Origin: Massospora cicadina
Taxonomy: Eukaryota > Entomophthoromycota > Entomophthoromycetes > Entomophthorales > Entomophthoraceae
Assembly: GCA_022478985.1 (NCBI GenBank)
Contig: JAKSZP010002721.1
Span: forward strand, 124,001-188,000
Direction: 5' to 3'
DNA length: 64,000 nucleotides
Under the pieces are notes generated by a model. The model was not told the DNA's origin. It saw only the letters and a program-made list of their open reading frames with translations, and did not search any database. Made by a program: the position numbers and the translations under genes. This document shows, in pieces, positions 24,095-34,769 of this stretch. The number at the start of each line of letters is the position of its first letter. The first letter of the stretch is position 1.

Positions 24095-24103
24095 CTTATA
24101 TAG
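24095..24103 (-). promoter_or_regulatory. TATA-like box of the A2 antisense gene
   Basis: The minus strand reads CTATATAAG, 29 bases upstream of the antisense ATG. The matching sites in A1 (about 26069-26079) and A3 (about 37331-37341) read ATCATATAAG, so TATAAG is kept in all three. Confidence 0.5.
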
Positions 24104-24630
24104 AAGTTGACATTATGCACTCTATAATCCATTAGGCTCCAATTTCGGGGAAATTAATCTCAAAGTTAATGAGATAAGCTCTAAGGGAAGTATAAGAATG
24201 ACTTATGCTAAGAAGTTATGAGCAAAATAACAAGGGCTAATAAGAAATAAGTATTCTTAATTAAGCTGTGAAGTGAACATCGATGGCAAGAGTCTCCTGT
24301 CTAGAATGAGGAGAAAATCAGGAAATCAAGGACGCCGGACCAAGAATCCTGAATATGACAGTGGGTCATATACCCTGATAGGGGAAACCCAGATTCTGGG
24401 ACTAATATTGTCATGAGGAAATCAATCAGCCTGGCATGACAGAAGGTCATGGGGACCGCGCTCTGAGAAGGCAGTAACAAGGAAAAAGAGGAAGAACGCC
24501 GTATGCTGAAGGTCATCCTGAGCAGCATTGAGTATTGATGAGTGTACTCCGCTTGAACCAATGAAGTATTCAACCAAGTGTCCGAAGTGGTGTTCTCATG
24601 CCCCAGTCCTTTTCTCGCTGGAAAACTAGG
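24104..24630. other. Element A2 segment between antisense gene and 3' LTR
   Basis: About 530 bases conserved in A1 (26080-26600) and A3 (37342-37865), with no convincing ORF on either strand; the 90-codon minus ORF at 24301-24573 is not kept in the other copies. It may hold the promoter of the antisense gene. Confidence 0.5.
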
Positions 24631-24643
24631 AAAGAGGGGGATG
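24631..24643 (+). promoter_or_regulatory. Polypurine tract of element A2
   Basis: AAAGAGGGGGATG directly precedes the 3' LTR start TGTTGGG. It is the expected plus-strand primer site. Confidence 0.8.
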
Positions 24644-25844
24644 TGTTGGGATTTTTGTCCATATTCCCAGCCTGCTAGATTACCTGGTATCGCTAGGGGA
24701 AAATTCCCTAAAGCAAAGTGAATCAGAAATTAGTTGGCCTGAGTTTCAGAGGAACTACTTTTGGGGGACTTTGGGATATTCACCTGGTCATATCTGTCTG
24801 GGATCAATCTGGATGAATACCTAAGATCTCATTGGGCAGAGTGGATGACTAAATAGGGGTATCTGATAGTGATTAACTATCAGATATACCAATTGGGTAT
24901 GGTCAGGCTTCATCACTGACTGATTGGAAATGAATAGTGAGTTGCGAGGCGAGTGATGCCACCTGCAACTAGCGAATAGATCAGTTAGTGAAGTGACCTG
25001 CCATAATGAATAATAAGTCCCATTACCTAATAAGGTTGCTAGCCAATTATGGTTGGTTTGCTTGGATCAAAAGAAAACGTTAGGGACATGTTTCCCAACT
25101 CTTTCTGTTTGAGGCCTTGAGGATGTCCAATGATGGAATACTAGCCAGGATGGGGAAGACTATCGCTGCTGAGACAAGGAAGGGTGATTCAATGGCAACA
25201 GCTGCCATTTCATCAAAGATATGTCAACCGAGGGTTGGACAGCCAAATCCCCTACTATATAATTCCCTAGGATCTACTATAATAGAAAACTCTAGTTTTA
25301 AGATAACAAGTACTTTACAGTAATATTATCTATTTGGTGTATAGTTAGAGTATCATCTTCTATTGTGTCGTTCTATCTCAAGGATATTATTGCATATAGC
25401 AATAATTGGAAGACTCTCAGAGAGAAGAGTAAAGATCTGAGTGGGGACCTAGAGATGAAGGAAGTACAATCAGGGATAGCTGCCAACTGTGTGTTGGGCT
25501 GAGAGAGACTGTCACTGGGGTAACTTAACAAAGATTGGGTGGACAAGAGTATAGGGAATGAATCCCTATGAGTATGACTCACGGATTATTTAATTAGAAA
25601 TACTGGCCAAGCATTAGGCCAAATAATAGTTCAATCTCAACTACAGATAATATACTCTATACTAAGATCTTTTTTTAGTACTAGATGGTCCCAACCCAAG
25701 GGGGGATTCATCGATGTGTCTCTATACTAATATCAATGAATACATTCTATACAATGTGATAAAGTGCATGAGGAAATCAAACCTGTGCAGTAAAAAGGTT
25801 ACTGGGTTGACAGCCGATAATTAATCCCTAAGTATATTTTTACA
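24644..25844 (+). repeat. 3' LTR of element A2, with a 55-base insertion
   Basis: TGTTGGGATTTTTGTCC ... TTTTTACA. It matches 16222-17347 except for a 65-base excess at 25665-25729, which is the insertion plus its duplication. The hairpin at 24859-24889 has arms TATCTGATAGT and ACTATCAGATA. Confidence 0.92.
25665..25719. mobile_element. 55-base insertion with 10-base duplication
   Basis: The 55 bases start AGATCTTTTTTTAG and end GATTCATCGATGTGT. They are flanked by CTCTATACTA at 25655-25664 and 25720-25729. The other A2 LTR has the empty site with a single CTCCATACTA at about 17229. The source family is unknown; there are no clear terminal inverted repeats and no poly(A) tail. Confidence 0.75.
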
Positions 25845-25849
25845 GCTTC

Positions 25850-26040
25850 CAAAAGATTGGTTACTACTTCCAGTAGTTCCATGGAAGGACTAGTCACTGT
25901 TGCCAGACTAGGCGTATGACTCCTGAAAGGACTGTAGAAGAGGTTCTGTCATGCAGCCAGACTCATCTTCTCGTAGAGTTAAAGATCTTGATCATAAAAA
26001 TTGTAGAGTAGCTATTGGTACTGCGACTTAAATTTGACAT
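25850..26040 (-). pseudogene. Antisense gene of element A1, 5' part
   Basis: The 5' end of the A1 antisense gene, cut from its 3' part (15418-16221) by element A2. The ATG is at 26040 on the minus strand, with a TATA-like box about 30 bases upstream. The run FYSPFRSHTPSL matches FFYGPSRT.TPSL in A2 and FYGPSRTHTPI in A3. Confidence 0.65.
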
Positions 26041-26617
26041 ATGCTCTTGATGAGAGGGGGATGTCAGTCTTATATGATAGTTGACATTTTGCACTCTACA
26101 TTTCATTAAGCTTTAATTTCAGAGAAATTAATATCAAAATTAATGGTATAAGCTCTCCAGAGAAGAATTAAGAATAATATAGCCAAGAGGTTATGAGAAG
26201 AAGATAACAAGGGCGAACATAAAAAAATCATTCTTAATTGGGCCGTGAAATGAACATTGATGGCTGAGTCTCCTGTCAAGGATGAGGAGAAAACAAGGAA
26301 ATCGAGGCTCCAGAGCAAGAATCCTGAATATTACAGCGGGTCATATGCCCTGATGGGTGTAAACTGGATCTCAGGATTAATGTCATCACAAGTAACAAAT
26401 CAGCCCAACCTGACATAAGGTCATGGAAACCACGCTTTGAGTAGGTGGTAGTGAGGAGGAAGAGTAATAGAGTCACATGCTGAAGGTCATCCTGAGCAGC
26501 GTTGAATATTAATGATCATACTACGCTTGAGCAAATGAAGTATTTTACTGAGTATCCAAAGTAATGTTCTCCTGCACTGGTCCTTTTCTCGCAGGAAATC
26601 TAGTTAAGAGGGGGATT
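26041..26617 (+). other. Element A1 3' internal end and polypurine tract
   Basis: Equivalent to A2 24067-24643. It has the internal tract at about 26050-26062 and the terminal tract TTAAGAGGGGGATT at 26604-26617 before the LTR. No convincing gene. Confidence 0.65.
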
Positions 26618-27751
26618 TGTTGGGATTTTTGCCCATATTCCCAGCTGGCTATATTACCAGAAATTGCTAGGGAATAAATCCTTAATGTGAGGTAATTTGA
26701 GATAAGTTGACCCTAATTTTGGGGTAACTATGTTTGGGGGATTTTAGGATATTAGCCTGGTCATATCCATCAGGGATTGATCCAGATGAATACATAAGAT
26801 ATTGTTGGGCAGAGTTGCTGACAAAATAGGGGCATCTGATAGTGATTAACTATCAGGTGTACCAATTGGGATCAGTTGGGTTTCTCCACTGACTGATTGG
26901 GAATTAAGAAATAAGTTGTAAGGCGAGTGATGCCACCTGCAACTAGCAAATCAAATAGTTAGTTCGCAACCTGCCTTAATGGGTAACATGTCCCATTACC
27001 TAATCAGCTCTCTTGCCAATATGGTTGGTTTGCTTGGATCAAGAGGAAAAAGTTAGGGCCACGTTTTCTGACTCTTTTCATTTTAGGTCTCAATGGTGTC
27101 CAATAATGGAATCCTAGCCAGGATGGGGAAGTCCATCGCTGCTGAGATGAGGATGGGTGATACAATGGCAACTGCTACCTTTTCTTGAAGAGGTGTCGAC
27201 TGAGGGTTAGATTGCCAAATCCTCACTATAAATTCCCTAGAATTTACTTATAATAAAATCAGTTTATACAAGTTTTACAGTATAGTAGATATAACAGTGT
27301 AGTAAACTCTGTCAGCATCAATTTGTTCTATTCTTTATCAGGGATATTATTGCTGTGTGAAATAATTTGGAGACTCTTTAAGTAAAAGGGTAAGTATTTG
27401 AGCGGAGATCCAAAGAAGAAGTGGAAAAGAAATCAGGAATTACTGACAACTGTGTGTCAAACTGGAGAAACCGTCAACAGGAATCTAAGAGAAGAATGGG
27501 TTTTACGGTACAAGGGCACATATATCTCTATTTTGAGACATCAAAAGTATTTTGAGCATAAATACTGGCTGAGCATTAGGTCAAGATTTAGTACTTCCAT
27601 TCAACTACAGATAATAGTTGTCATACTATTATCAATCAATTAATTCAAAAACTATACAACGCGGACAAATTGAATAAAACCCAAACCTGTTCAAGTACTA
27701 TGTTTTTATGTGTTATTTGCTGATAATAATCAAGACCTCTAAATTTTTACA
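26618..27751 (+). repeat. 3' LTR of element A1
   Basis: TGTTGGGATTTTTGCCC ... TTTTTACA. It pairs with 9374-10502. A TATA-like box is at 27237-27243 (TATAAAT); the same place reads TATAAAA in L5 (30179-30185) and TATAAAT in L6 (38496-38502). It is followed by the duplication AATGT at 27752-27756. Confidence 0.9.
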
Positions 27752-27756
27752 AATGT

Positions 27757-28138
27757 GGCTAGGAGATGCCCTAGAGATATAAATACTGGCGCCTGGCCTA
27801 ATGAATAATTATCAAAGAAATATTATCTAATTAGGAATATTTTTTTTATTTCTTTCCTGGTTTTTATCAGAAATTCTCTTTAAAGAGTGTCAACAAGCTG
27901 GAATCACGGAATCCACCGCTTGTAACTGTACCTGACTTGGTTTAAGTTTCTGATTATGAATGGAGAATTGAGCCCAATATTGTCAAGAAGAGTCAGGGTT
28001 ATTTGAAAATTCAGGTGAGTTTCTAAATGTTCTAAATACCGTAAGCCACAGGCGAAATTGAGGATCATTTGTCAAACTTCAGCCCAATTAAGCATTCAGG
28101 ATCAAATTAATTAAGCAAGAGATCCTCACAATTTAACA
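27757..28138 (+). repeat. 3' LTR of element B, right piece
   Basis: Continues the B LTR cut at 9373. It begins GGCTAGGAGATGCCCTAGAG, parallel to GGCCAGGATATGCCCTAGAG near 1894, and ends AATTTAACA at 28138. Confidence 0.88.
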
Positions 28139-29559
28139 GTTAGTTCCCATGGGACATTCCAAACTAGACTGCCCTCCTCCATTAGAGATTGGCCAGAGGG
28201 CACCATGAGTAATAAGGTCGGGATCTCTCTTCAGCCACACCCCAAGTCATCCCTATGAAACCATTTGAGTTCTCATCACACCCCACACTTTATCCTAAGG
28301 GGTCCATCACTATGGCTTCAACCTCACGTCATCCAGAGCTGTCATCTAAAATAACGGCCTCAACTCTGACCCTACGTCAAAAGAATTCTATTCCTCAAGT
28401 GGCCCAAAGTTGGTGCAGCTATGATGCTCCTTCCAAAAGCCAAAAGGGTAGATGTGCGCAAAATGCCTTACCTATGAATAGAATAAGCTGGTTTCTCATA
28501 CCCCTTTAGCAACTGTTAAGGTGCATTGACTTTCCCTCAGATAACTAGTCTGAAGGGAGTGGTGAAGATGCAGTCTATTATGTCATGGAATTTTCATTTG
28601 AAATGCAGATACCAGATAGGTTGAGGCCTGAAAGAAAAATATAGCTATGATACCACATCGACCTATCTTCAACAGTTGATGAGGTGTTAAGAGGTGATCA
28701 ATACAACCAGTGATGCTGACCAGCTTATTGTTGCAGTGATCTGATCCACCCAACAAGTTCATACTCTCAAATCTATTAATGATAGATACCCTGCGATGGC
28801 TCAACTCCTTTGTATTTCTATCCAGTTGAGGGTGGTTCTCGCCCTCCCCTACTTTTGGCAGTACAATAACCAAGGTAGAAGTTGTCATCAATAATGTGCG
28901 AGTTCTAGTCATCCTAAATATGGGTGCTCCATTGAACATGGTCTTTAAAGCTCATGAATAGAATTAAGTAACGCCTGACCTGGACTATTCACAAGAGTTA
29001 AGAATTGAAGGATCCAATAACATGAGATCTTTTGGAGCCTACTCTTCTCTTCCCATATGGATTGGAGATCCCCTCCAGGCTGCCCTCGCTGTGGCATTAA
29101 ACAATAACGCATATGACCTGCTCAATGGCACTCAATTCATAATTAAGTATGTTGGAATTAAAAATTGAAACAGGGATCTCTCTCCCTTCTAAAATATGAT
29201 GTTTTCTTGGTCTTTACAAATGATGAGCTTAAGAAAAAGAATATACATGCGTCATTGAGTATTCTTCCTCCGCCCTCACTCTTACTTATACCACCTCAGG
29301 CAGAAACACAAAAAAGCTGCTTGACTCCGTGGATGCTGCAGAGGGCCTTCCATTGTATGCGTCAGAGGGGGTAGTATTTAAAGATGGTGAACAAAAGATG
29401 ATAGACACCAAAATTAGTATGCAAATCTTCCATAACGGCCTCCTGCACTAAAAAGTACTTATGAAATAAGTCCTTTGGAACCCTGGGTGTTGTCGGGTAT
29501 CCTAGACCCTGCCTACCAGTGACCCATCAATCTTCTGTTGCGGAATCTTTCTAACAAGG
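28139..29559 (+). pseudogene. Element C: gag 3' part, protease and start of dUTPase-like domain
   Basis: Resumes C after element B. The 28255-28509 frame (84 codons) is probably the gag end. The protease at about 28860-29150 reads VEVVINNVRVLVI followed by NMGAPLNMV, where the family has D(S/T)G, so the catalytic Asp is lost. From about 29330 come AEGLPLYASEGVVFKDG and, in another frame, SGILDPAYQ followed after a stop by PINLLLRNLSNK. These are dUTPase motifs 1 and 3, with the motif-3 Asp present. Element A3 inserted just after this at 29560, and the rest of pol follows at 38970. Confidence 0.7.
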
Positions 29560-30650
29560 TGTTGGGATTTTTTCCCATATTCCCAGCTGACTAGATTACC
29601 TGGGGTTGTTAGGGGATAATTCCCTATAGCAAATCGAATTGGATATCAGTTGATGCATACTGAGGCTACAGTGATTGGGAGATTTTAAGTATTTCACCTG
29701 GGTTGGATCCATCAGGGAACAATCCAGAAGAATTCTTAAGATCATGATGGGCAGAGTTGCTAACGAAATGGGGGCATCTGATAGTTGATCAATGATTAAC
29801 TATCAGGTGTACCGATTGGGATTGTTCGAGTTTAATCCCTGAGTAATTTGGGATTTAAGGATCAAGTTGAGAGGTGAGTTATGCCGCCTGCAACTAGAAA
29901 ATTGATTTAGTTGGTTTGTGACCTGCCTCAATGAGTAATAAGCCCCATCACCTAATCAGGTCGCTTGCCAAATATGGTCAGTTCACTTGGATCAATAAGA
30001 AAATGTTAGGGACACGTTTTCTGACTCTTATCGTTTTAGCTCTTGAGGATGTTCAACGACAGAATCCTAGCCAGGATGGGGAGACCATTGCTTATGAGAT
30101 GAAAATGGGTAATATAATGGCAACGGCAGCTGTTTCATCAATGAGGTGACAACCAAGGGTTGGGCGTTGAATTCCCACTATAAAATCCCCTAAGAATTAT
30201 ATTAGTAAAGACACACTTTACAGGACACTTTTTTATTCTATTCTATTATTCTTCAAGGAAAGTATTGCTGTGTGTTTTAAATGGGAGACTCTTTAGGGTA
30301 AAGAGTGAGGAACTGAGCGTGGGTCCAGAGAAGAGAAGCTGAGCTGAATAGTTGATTGCTGCCAACTGTGTGTCACCAGAGAGAAGCAGTAAATGAGGAT
30401 CTGAGTGTAATCAATTTAGGCAGTATATGGAACAAATCCCTATTGAGGACATCTTAAGTATTCGAGGGTAAATACTGGTCAAGCGTTTGACCCAATACTA
30501 GTGCTTAATCAATTATGGATAATATTTACCATACTATCGAAAGAATACATATTACTATCAGACAACGTGGAGAATTGCACACCAAACCTGTGCATTTAAT
30601 TAATTTGGGGGTTATCAGCCATGAATAATCAAAACCCACAAAAATTAATA
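29560..30650 (+). repeat. 5' LTR of element A3
   Basis: TGTTGGGATTTTTTCCC ... The hairpin has an enlarged loop near 29775-29812, and a TATA-like box is at 30179-30185. It pairs with 37880-38969. The primer-site-like TTGGTGCTGACAACAGGGG follows at 30652. Confidence 0.88.
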
Positions 30651-30696
30651 ATTGGTGCTGACAACAGGGGTGTAGTTGAGTAAGATAATAGACATG

Positions 30697-31959
30697 ATGT
30701 CATTTAAGGACTAAATAAGAAAACTTTTATGGAGTTGGCAACTGTCAACCAGAGCGCCTTGAATTCAGTGGATTATTGAGAATACACTGCCTTAAAGGAG
30801 AGAGTTACCAAGATCAAGGAAGGTGTGTGAATCTCACTAGTTTCAGAAATGAGTTACTTGGAAAAGTAACTTCATTTAAGAAAAAGAGGGGTTTCAGTTC
30901 TAGAAGTCTTATTTTTGAAAATGGAGTTTGAAGTGGATCACTTTCGCTTAAGAGCGTTCAGCGCAGTTATAGAGCAACTGATTTAGTAAGTCAAGGAGTT
31001 GATGACTCACAAATGCAACTGTGAGACATATGTTATGACTGATGCCAAAGAAAGAACTCCAAGGACTCCAGTGGGAAGGATGACTACCCCAAGAAATATG
31101 CTGCCTGCTTTCACAGCCATTTCTAATATGACGCCCAAAATTACTTCTCAAGTGAGCTGAGTAGCTTAACCAAGAAAGGTGGCTAGAGAAACCTTGGAGG
31201 AATTTAAAGCGACACCAAAATTACCTATTTTCCATTGGGAAAACGCCCCTGCAATTTTCCAAATATTTGATATATAATGTTTGGATACGGTGATTGTCAA
31301 AAGGCTTTAACAATGATCAATTGCCTTGGGCCAATTGTCAGAATCTAGCGTTGTCCCATCAGAGGGGGACAACTGGTCAAACTCAGAGGCCTAGGCAGCA
31401 ATTATGAAGGAATTTGGAAGTCCCACGCACATGTCAAAGCGCAAGCAAGAATTCATGGGCATTCAATTCCAGAAAAATGAATCCTTTGCAAGTTTTGCCG
31501 CTTGTTTCTGCCAAGAATTTCAGATTTTGGTTGAATCAAAAGTGCTGGATAATTTCAATGCCTGGATAACACTGCAAGCGGCCCTTCGGTCCTATTGCAG
31601 TTTGCATTGAATGATATCTTCCATGTTTGCAATGAAGATTACCACCTCTCAGATGGTGGACCATATGAAAATATTGAGAGCTACCTTTGATGCTCCAAAT
31701 ATGAGTTTCAAATAAAATCTGGTACAAAATTTGTATCCCACAAAGGGGACTGAGGCGCCAAGGAGATGAATAACTGAACCGTGCAATGAAATAAGCCTGA
31801 AGAGTTTAAACGGATCAATAAGAAGAAAATGTCTGTTATCAGTCCAGAAGAAAAAGACATTTCACTGTGCTCTGCAAGAAACCTAAAGAACAGTTTAACG
31901 TGGTCCAAGTGAAAGAGTCACAACCCACACAGGAGTTGTGAAAAGGGCACACAGCCTAG
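30697..31959 (+). pseudogene. Element A3 gag
   Basis: ATGTCATTTAAGGAC start parallel to A2. The capsid piece at 31404-31610 is open (KRKQEFMGIQFQKNESFASF, FNAWITLQAAL). The zinc knuckle is destroyed. The stop is TAG 31957-31959, after GAAAAGGGC. Several stops and frameshifts. Confidence 0.75.
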
Positions 31960-33110
31960 ATTGGGAACAGTCTAGAGCTGCGGAAAATCTGTTTTTCCCA
32001 ATATTATGCACAACGAAATTGGCATCATTGATCTGTTTGAGGATGATGATGAGCAAATCAGCTATAAAAGTAGTCACTTTAGATGTGAACGCGTTAACAA
32101 GATCTGGAGCAAAGGTGATTGATCCCAAAATAATTAAGGAAGTTGCTTGGCTGTATGCACATCAACTGGTGGACAAATTTGAGCCTCAGTAATCCAAAAA
32201 ATTGACTGAAGTCAGATTAGGTGAGACAACCCTAGTAATCACCTTAGTTTGATCAAGGAATCATTTCCTAATCTATGAGTGCAAATATTCACACCCTCAA
32301 TTCAGCTAATAATTCCACTATATACTCATTAAATACTATTTACAATACTCTGAGTTTACATATATAGATATACTAGTGAATCAAGTAAGGGTTAGGGCGA
32401 TAGCTGATAGTAGAGAGGCCATTAATAATGTTTTTACCAAGCTGGTGAAGAGGATGAAGATTTTGCCTGATTTAAACATAAGAAAGAATACAGGACAGCC
32501 AGGCTGAATACCAACATCTCATGTAGAGCATATAGCGCTCTACCACTGTGATTTGGATCCTTGGTGGTATCCGCTCCAGCAATAGTTTTGGCCAACCAAA
32601 ACTACTAATTCTGGTTGTACAGAGTTTTTATGAAAATACAGAGTTAAATGTAACTTTAAGGATAAAACATTGACCATATTGTGTCAGAAGTTATCATTGA
32701 TTTATCAGAAGGATGGGGAAGCTCCACTTAGTAGGAGAATAAACTTCATCAACCTGATCTACAATGATGGCATTGTCCCAATTTTATTTAATTAGTTGTC
32801 TGGAATCGATGAGAAATGCCAACGGAAATCCTAGAAAACTGGGGAATTCCACTGAGGATCAAGAATGAAAAAACCATACCGCCAGGATCATAGATGATAG
32901 TTGACATGGGGTTGACATTGGAGATACATGAGCTGCTGTATGGGGAGGTCGGAAGCCCCAGAAAGAAGTCCATAGTAGAGCCTTGGGTGGCTCCTGGAAA
33001 AATTATGCTGGACCATGGAGAAATTCGAGCTCTTCTAGCGAGTTTGAGTGAAAAACTAATGAAGAATGAGAAGATTAATTCACATTTGTTCACCTAATCC
33101 CAATGGATGA
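31960..33110 (+). pseudogene. Element A3 pol: protease and dUTPase-like domain
   Basis: The linker frame at 31938-32192 is like A1. The protease near 32340-32680 reads ADSREAINNVFTKLVKRMK, with DSG changed to DSR. The dUTPase-like segment at 32830-33097 reads LTLEIHELLYGEVGSP, APGKIMLDHGEIRALLASL; an Asp is present at a shifted place in motif 3. Broken in several frames. Confidence 0.65.
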
Positions 33111-33379
33111 ACTGAGGAAATTCTAAGAATTTTGGGGCCCTTAATGAAATGGAATTACTGGAAGGGGTAACTGAGAGTATCAATCTATTGGTCATTCGAG
33201 AGCAACTGGCTGATCTGATGGACAGACGGCAGGAGGAGGTTCTTAAATTATTAGACAAGTATTGGAAGTATTTGACCAGGAGAATCATAATTTGTGTTTT
33301 GCGAGAGATGTAATCCACAAGGTTGATACTGGGGAAAATTTGCTGATCAGAACGAGACCAATTTGATGGTCAAAGGCAG

Positions 33380-34560
33380 CTGTATTGGTAGTAGAGGAAG
33401 AAATCAGCAAACTAGTGAAGCATGGGCTTCTAGTTCCATCGTCAAGTCCCTGGGCAAGCCCAATCCTTATTATGAAGAAAAAGTATGGCTCTAATTGGTT
33501 GGTGATCGAATATCAGAAGCTGAACAAGATTATGAAGAAGGGTTCATACCCACTACCAAGAATTGATGATGTGCCAGATTGCTTGGGAGAAGAGAAGTAT
33601 TTCTCCATGATGGATCTAATATCAAGATATTGCAAATCGATTTTCTAAGAGAAGACCAATAGAAATGCATGTCTTTCACCGCGCAGGGGCTATATCAACT
33701 GAAAAAGATGCCCAGGGTCTGCGCAATGCGTCTGTGACGTTTCAGAGGCCATGGACACCATATTAAATGACTTAAAGTTGTCATGCATCCTGGTGTACTT
33801 GGACGATATAAATGTGTTCAGTAGGACATTTACTGACCATTTGCACCACTTGGAGGAAGTGTTTAAGGGACTATCACAACCAACCTGAAGATTAAGTTGA
33901 GAAAGTTCCACTTCTTCAAAAAAGAGTTAGAATATCTAGGATTAATAATCAACTCTATTGGACTGCAGCCGTAAGCCCAGAAGATCGAAGCCATAGAGCA
34001 AATGGCTGTATCAAAGAGTGTCTGAGATATCCAAGTGTTCCTTGGAATGATCAGATACTATATAATATTCATCCAGGATTTTTCAAGAACCTTCAAGCCC
34101 CTCTTCCATTTGTTGAAGGATATGTAAAAAGGATTTGTTTGGATTGAAGAGGCCCAGAGATCCTTTGATGAATTACATCAATATTTAATAGGTTCTCTGA
34201 CTTTGAAATATCCGACTTTTGATCGAAAATTTATAATATAAATCAATACTTTGTTGACAGCGATTAGCGGCATATTGAGCCGAGTAGATGAACTTGTGGA
34301 TGAACGTCTGGTTGCATATGTGAGCCAACCACTCTCAGCCGCTGAGAGAAATTACACCGTGACTGAGAGTGAATGACTTGCAGTTATTTATGCCTGTAAG
34401 CAGCTTTGGGTGTATATCCATGGAATGCACTTAAAGTGGTGACTGACCACTATTCATTGCATTGACTACACAATTTACAAGAATTAGAAGGATGACTTGC
34501 CTGACGGGCACTAAAGTTACAGGCTTATATGTTTGAGATAGTCCACTGAGCTGGAAGTAT
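33380..34560 (+). pseudogene. Element A3 pol: reverse transcriptase and RNase H
   Basis: The 33385-33648 frame is open: EEEISKLVKHGLLVPSSSPW then ASPILIMKKKYGSNWLVIEY. The active site VYLDDINVF is near 33797 with both Asp residues. The RNase H remnants at 34230-34560 include YVSQPLSAAERNYTVTESE and FWIDGL-like degraded ends. Stops at W, R and Q codons are common. Confidence 0.85.
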
Positions 34561-34769
34561 TCATTAGAATGAGGTAGGCTTATTGTGGTTATTAATGGTT
34601 CAGGTGGTATACCAGCATGTGGATGAGCTATTCCAGAGAAGGGTCGGTGGAGAAATTGGGAATGAGCCCTGAGAAATCCAAGGTGCGCTTCAAAAGCGAT
34701 GGAAAACACTGAGACCATGAATGGACAAGTTTTCAAGATGATTAATGGGAAGAAATTACTATTCTAAAA

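Larger units (their letters stand above)
16222..25844 (+). mobile_element. Element A2: Ty3/Gypsy element inserted in A1
   Basis: The most complete A copy, 9.6 kb. It has LTRs 16222-17347 and 24644-25844, primer site, gag, pol, antisense gene, and a polypurine tract (24631-24643). Target duplication is GCTTC. It interrupts the A1 antisense gene; excision joins 16221 to 25850 and restores the A1 sequence parallel to A2 23850-23900. The LTRs are visibly more alike than those of A1 or A3, so A2 is younger. Coding frames still contain many stops and frameshifts. Confidence 0.92.
9374..27751 (+). mobile_element. Element A1: Ty3/Gypsy element inserted in the 3' LTR of B
   Basis: Its LTRs are 9374-10502 and 26618-27751. 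These two resemble each other more than they resemble the A2 LTRs, for example in the 'aaatcagtttatacaagttttacag' block. Five-base target duplications AATGT flank it at 9369-9373 and 27752-27756, and excision restores the B LTR reading AAATGTGGC as at 1889. Internally it has a gag shortened by deletion, a broken pol, and an antisense gene interrupted by element A2 at 16222-25844. Confidence 0.9.
1180..28138 (+). mobile_element. Element B: Ty3/Gypsy element inserted in gag of C
   Basis: B has LTRs at 1180-2276 and at 8662-9373 joined to 27757-28138; the 3' LTR is split by element A1. Between them lie gag (2290-4740) and pol (4860-8390). The flanking five bases are gccag on the left and gttag on the right, which agree if two C-to-T changes occurred, so a target duplication is plausible but not proven. 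All frames are broken. Its LTRs begin TGTCAG, like those of C, D, E and F. Confidence 0.85.

Noticed and set aside
24301..24573. 90-codon minus-strand ORF upstream of the antisense gene
   Set aside because: Equivalent frames in A1 and A3 are broken at different points and peptide similarity is weak.
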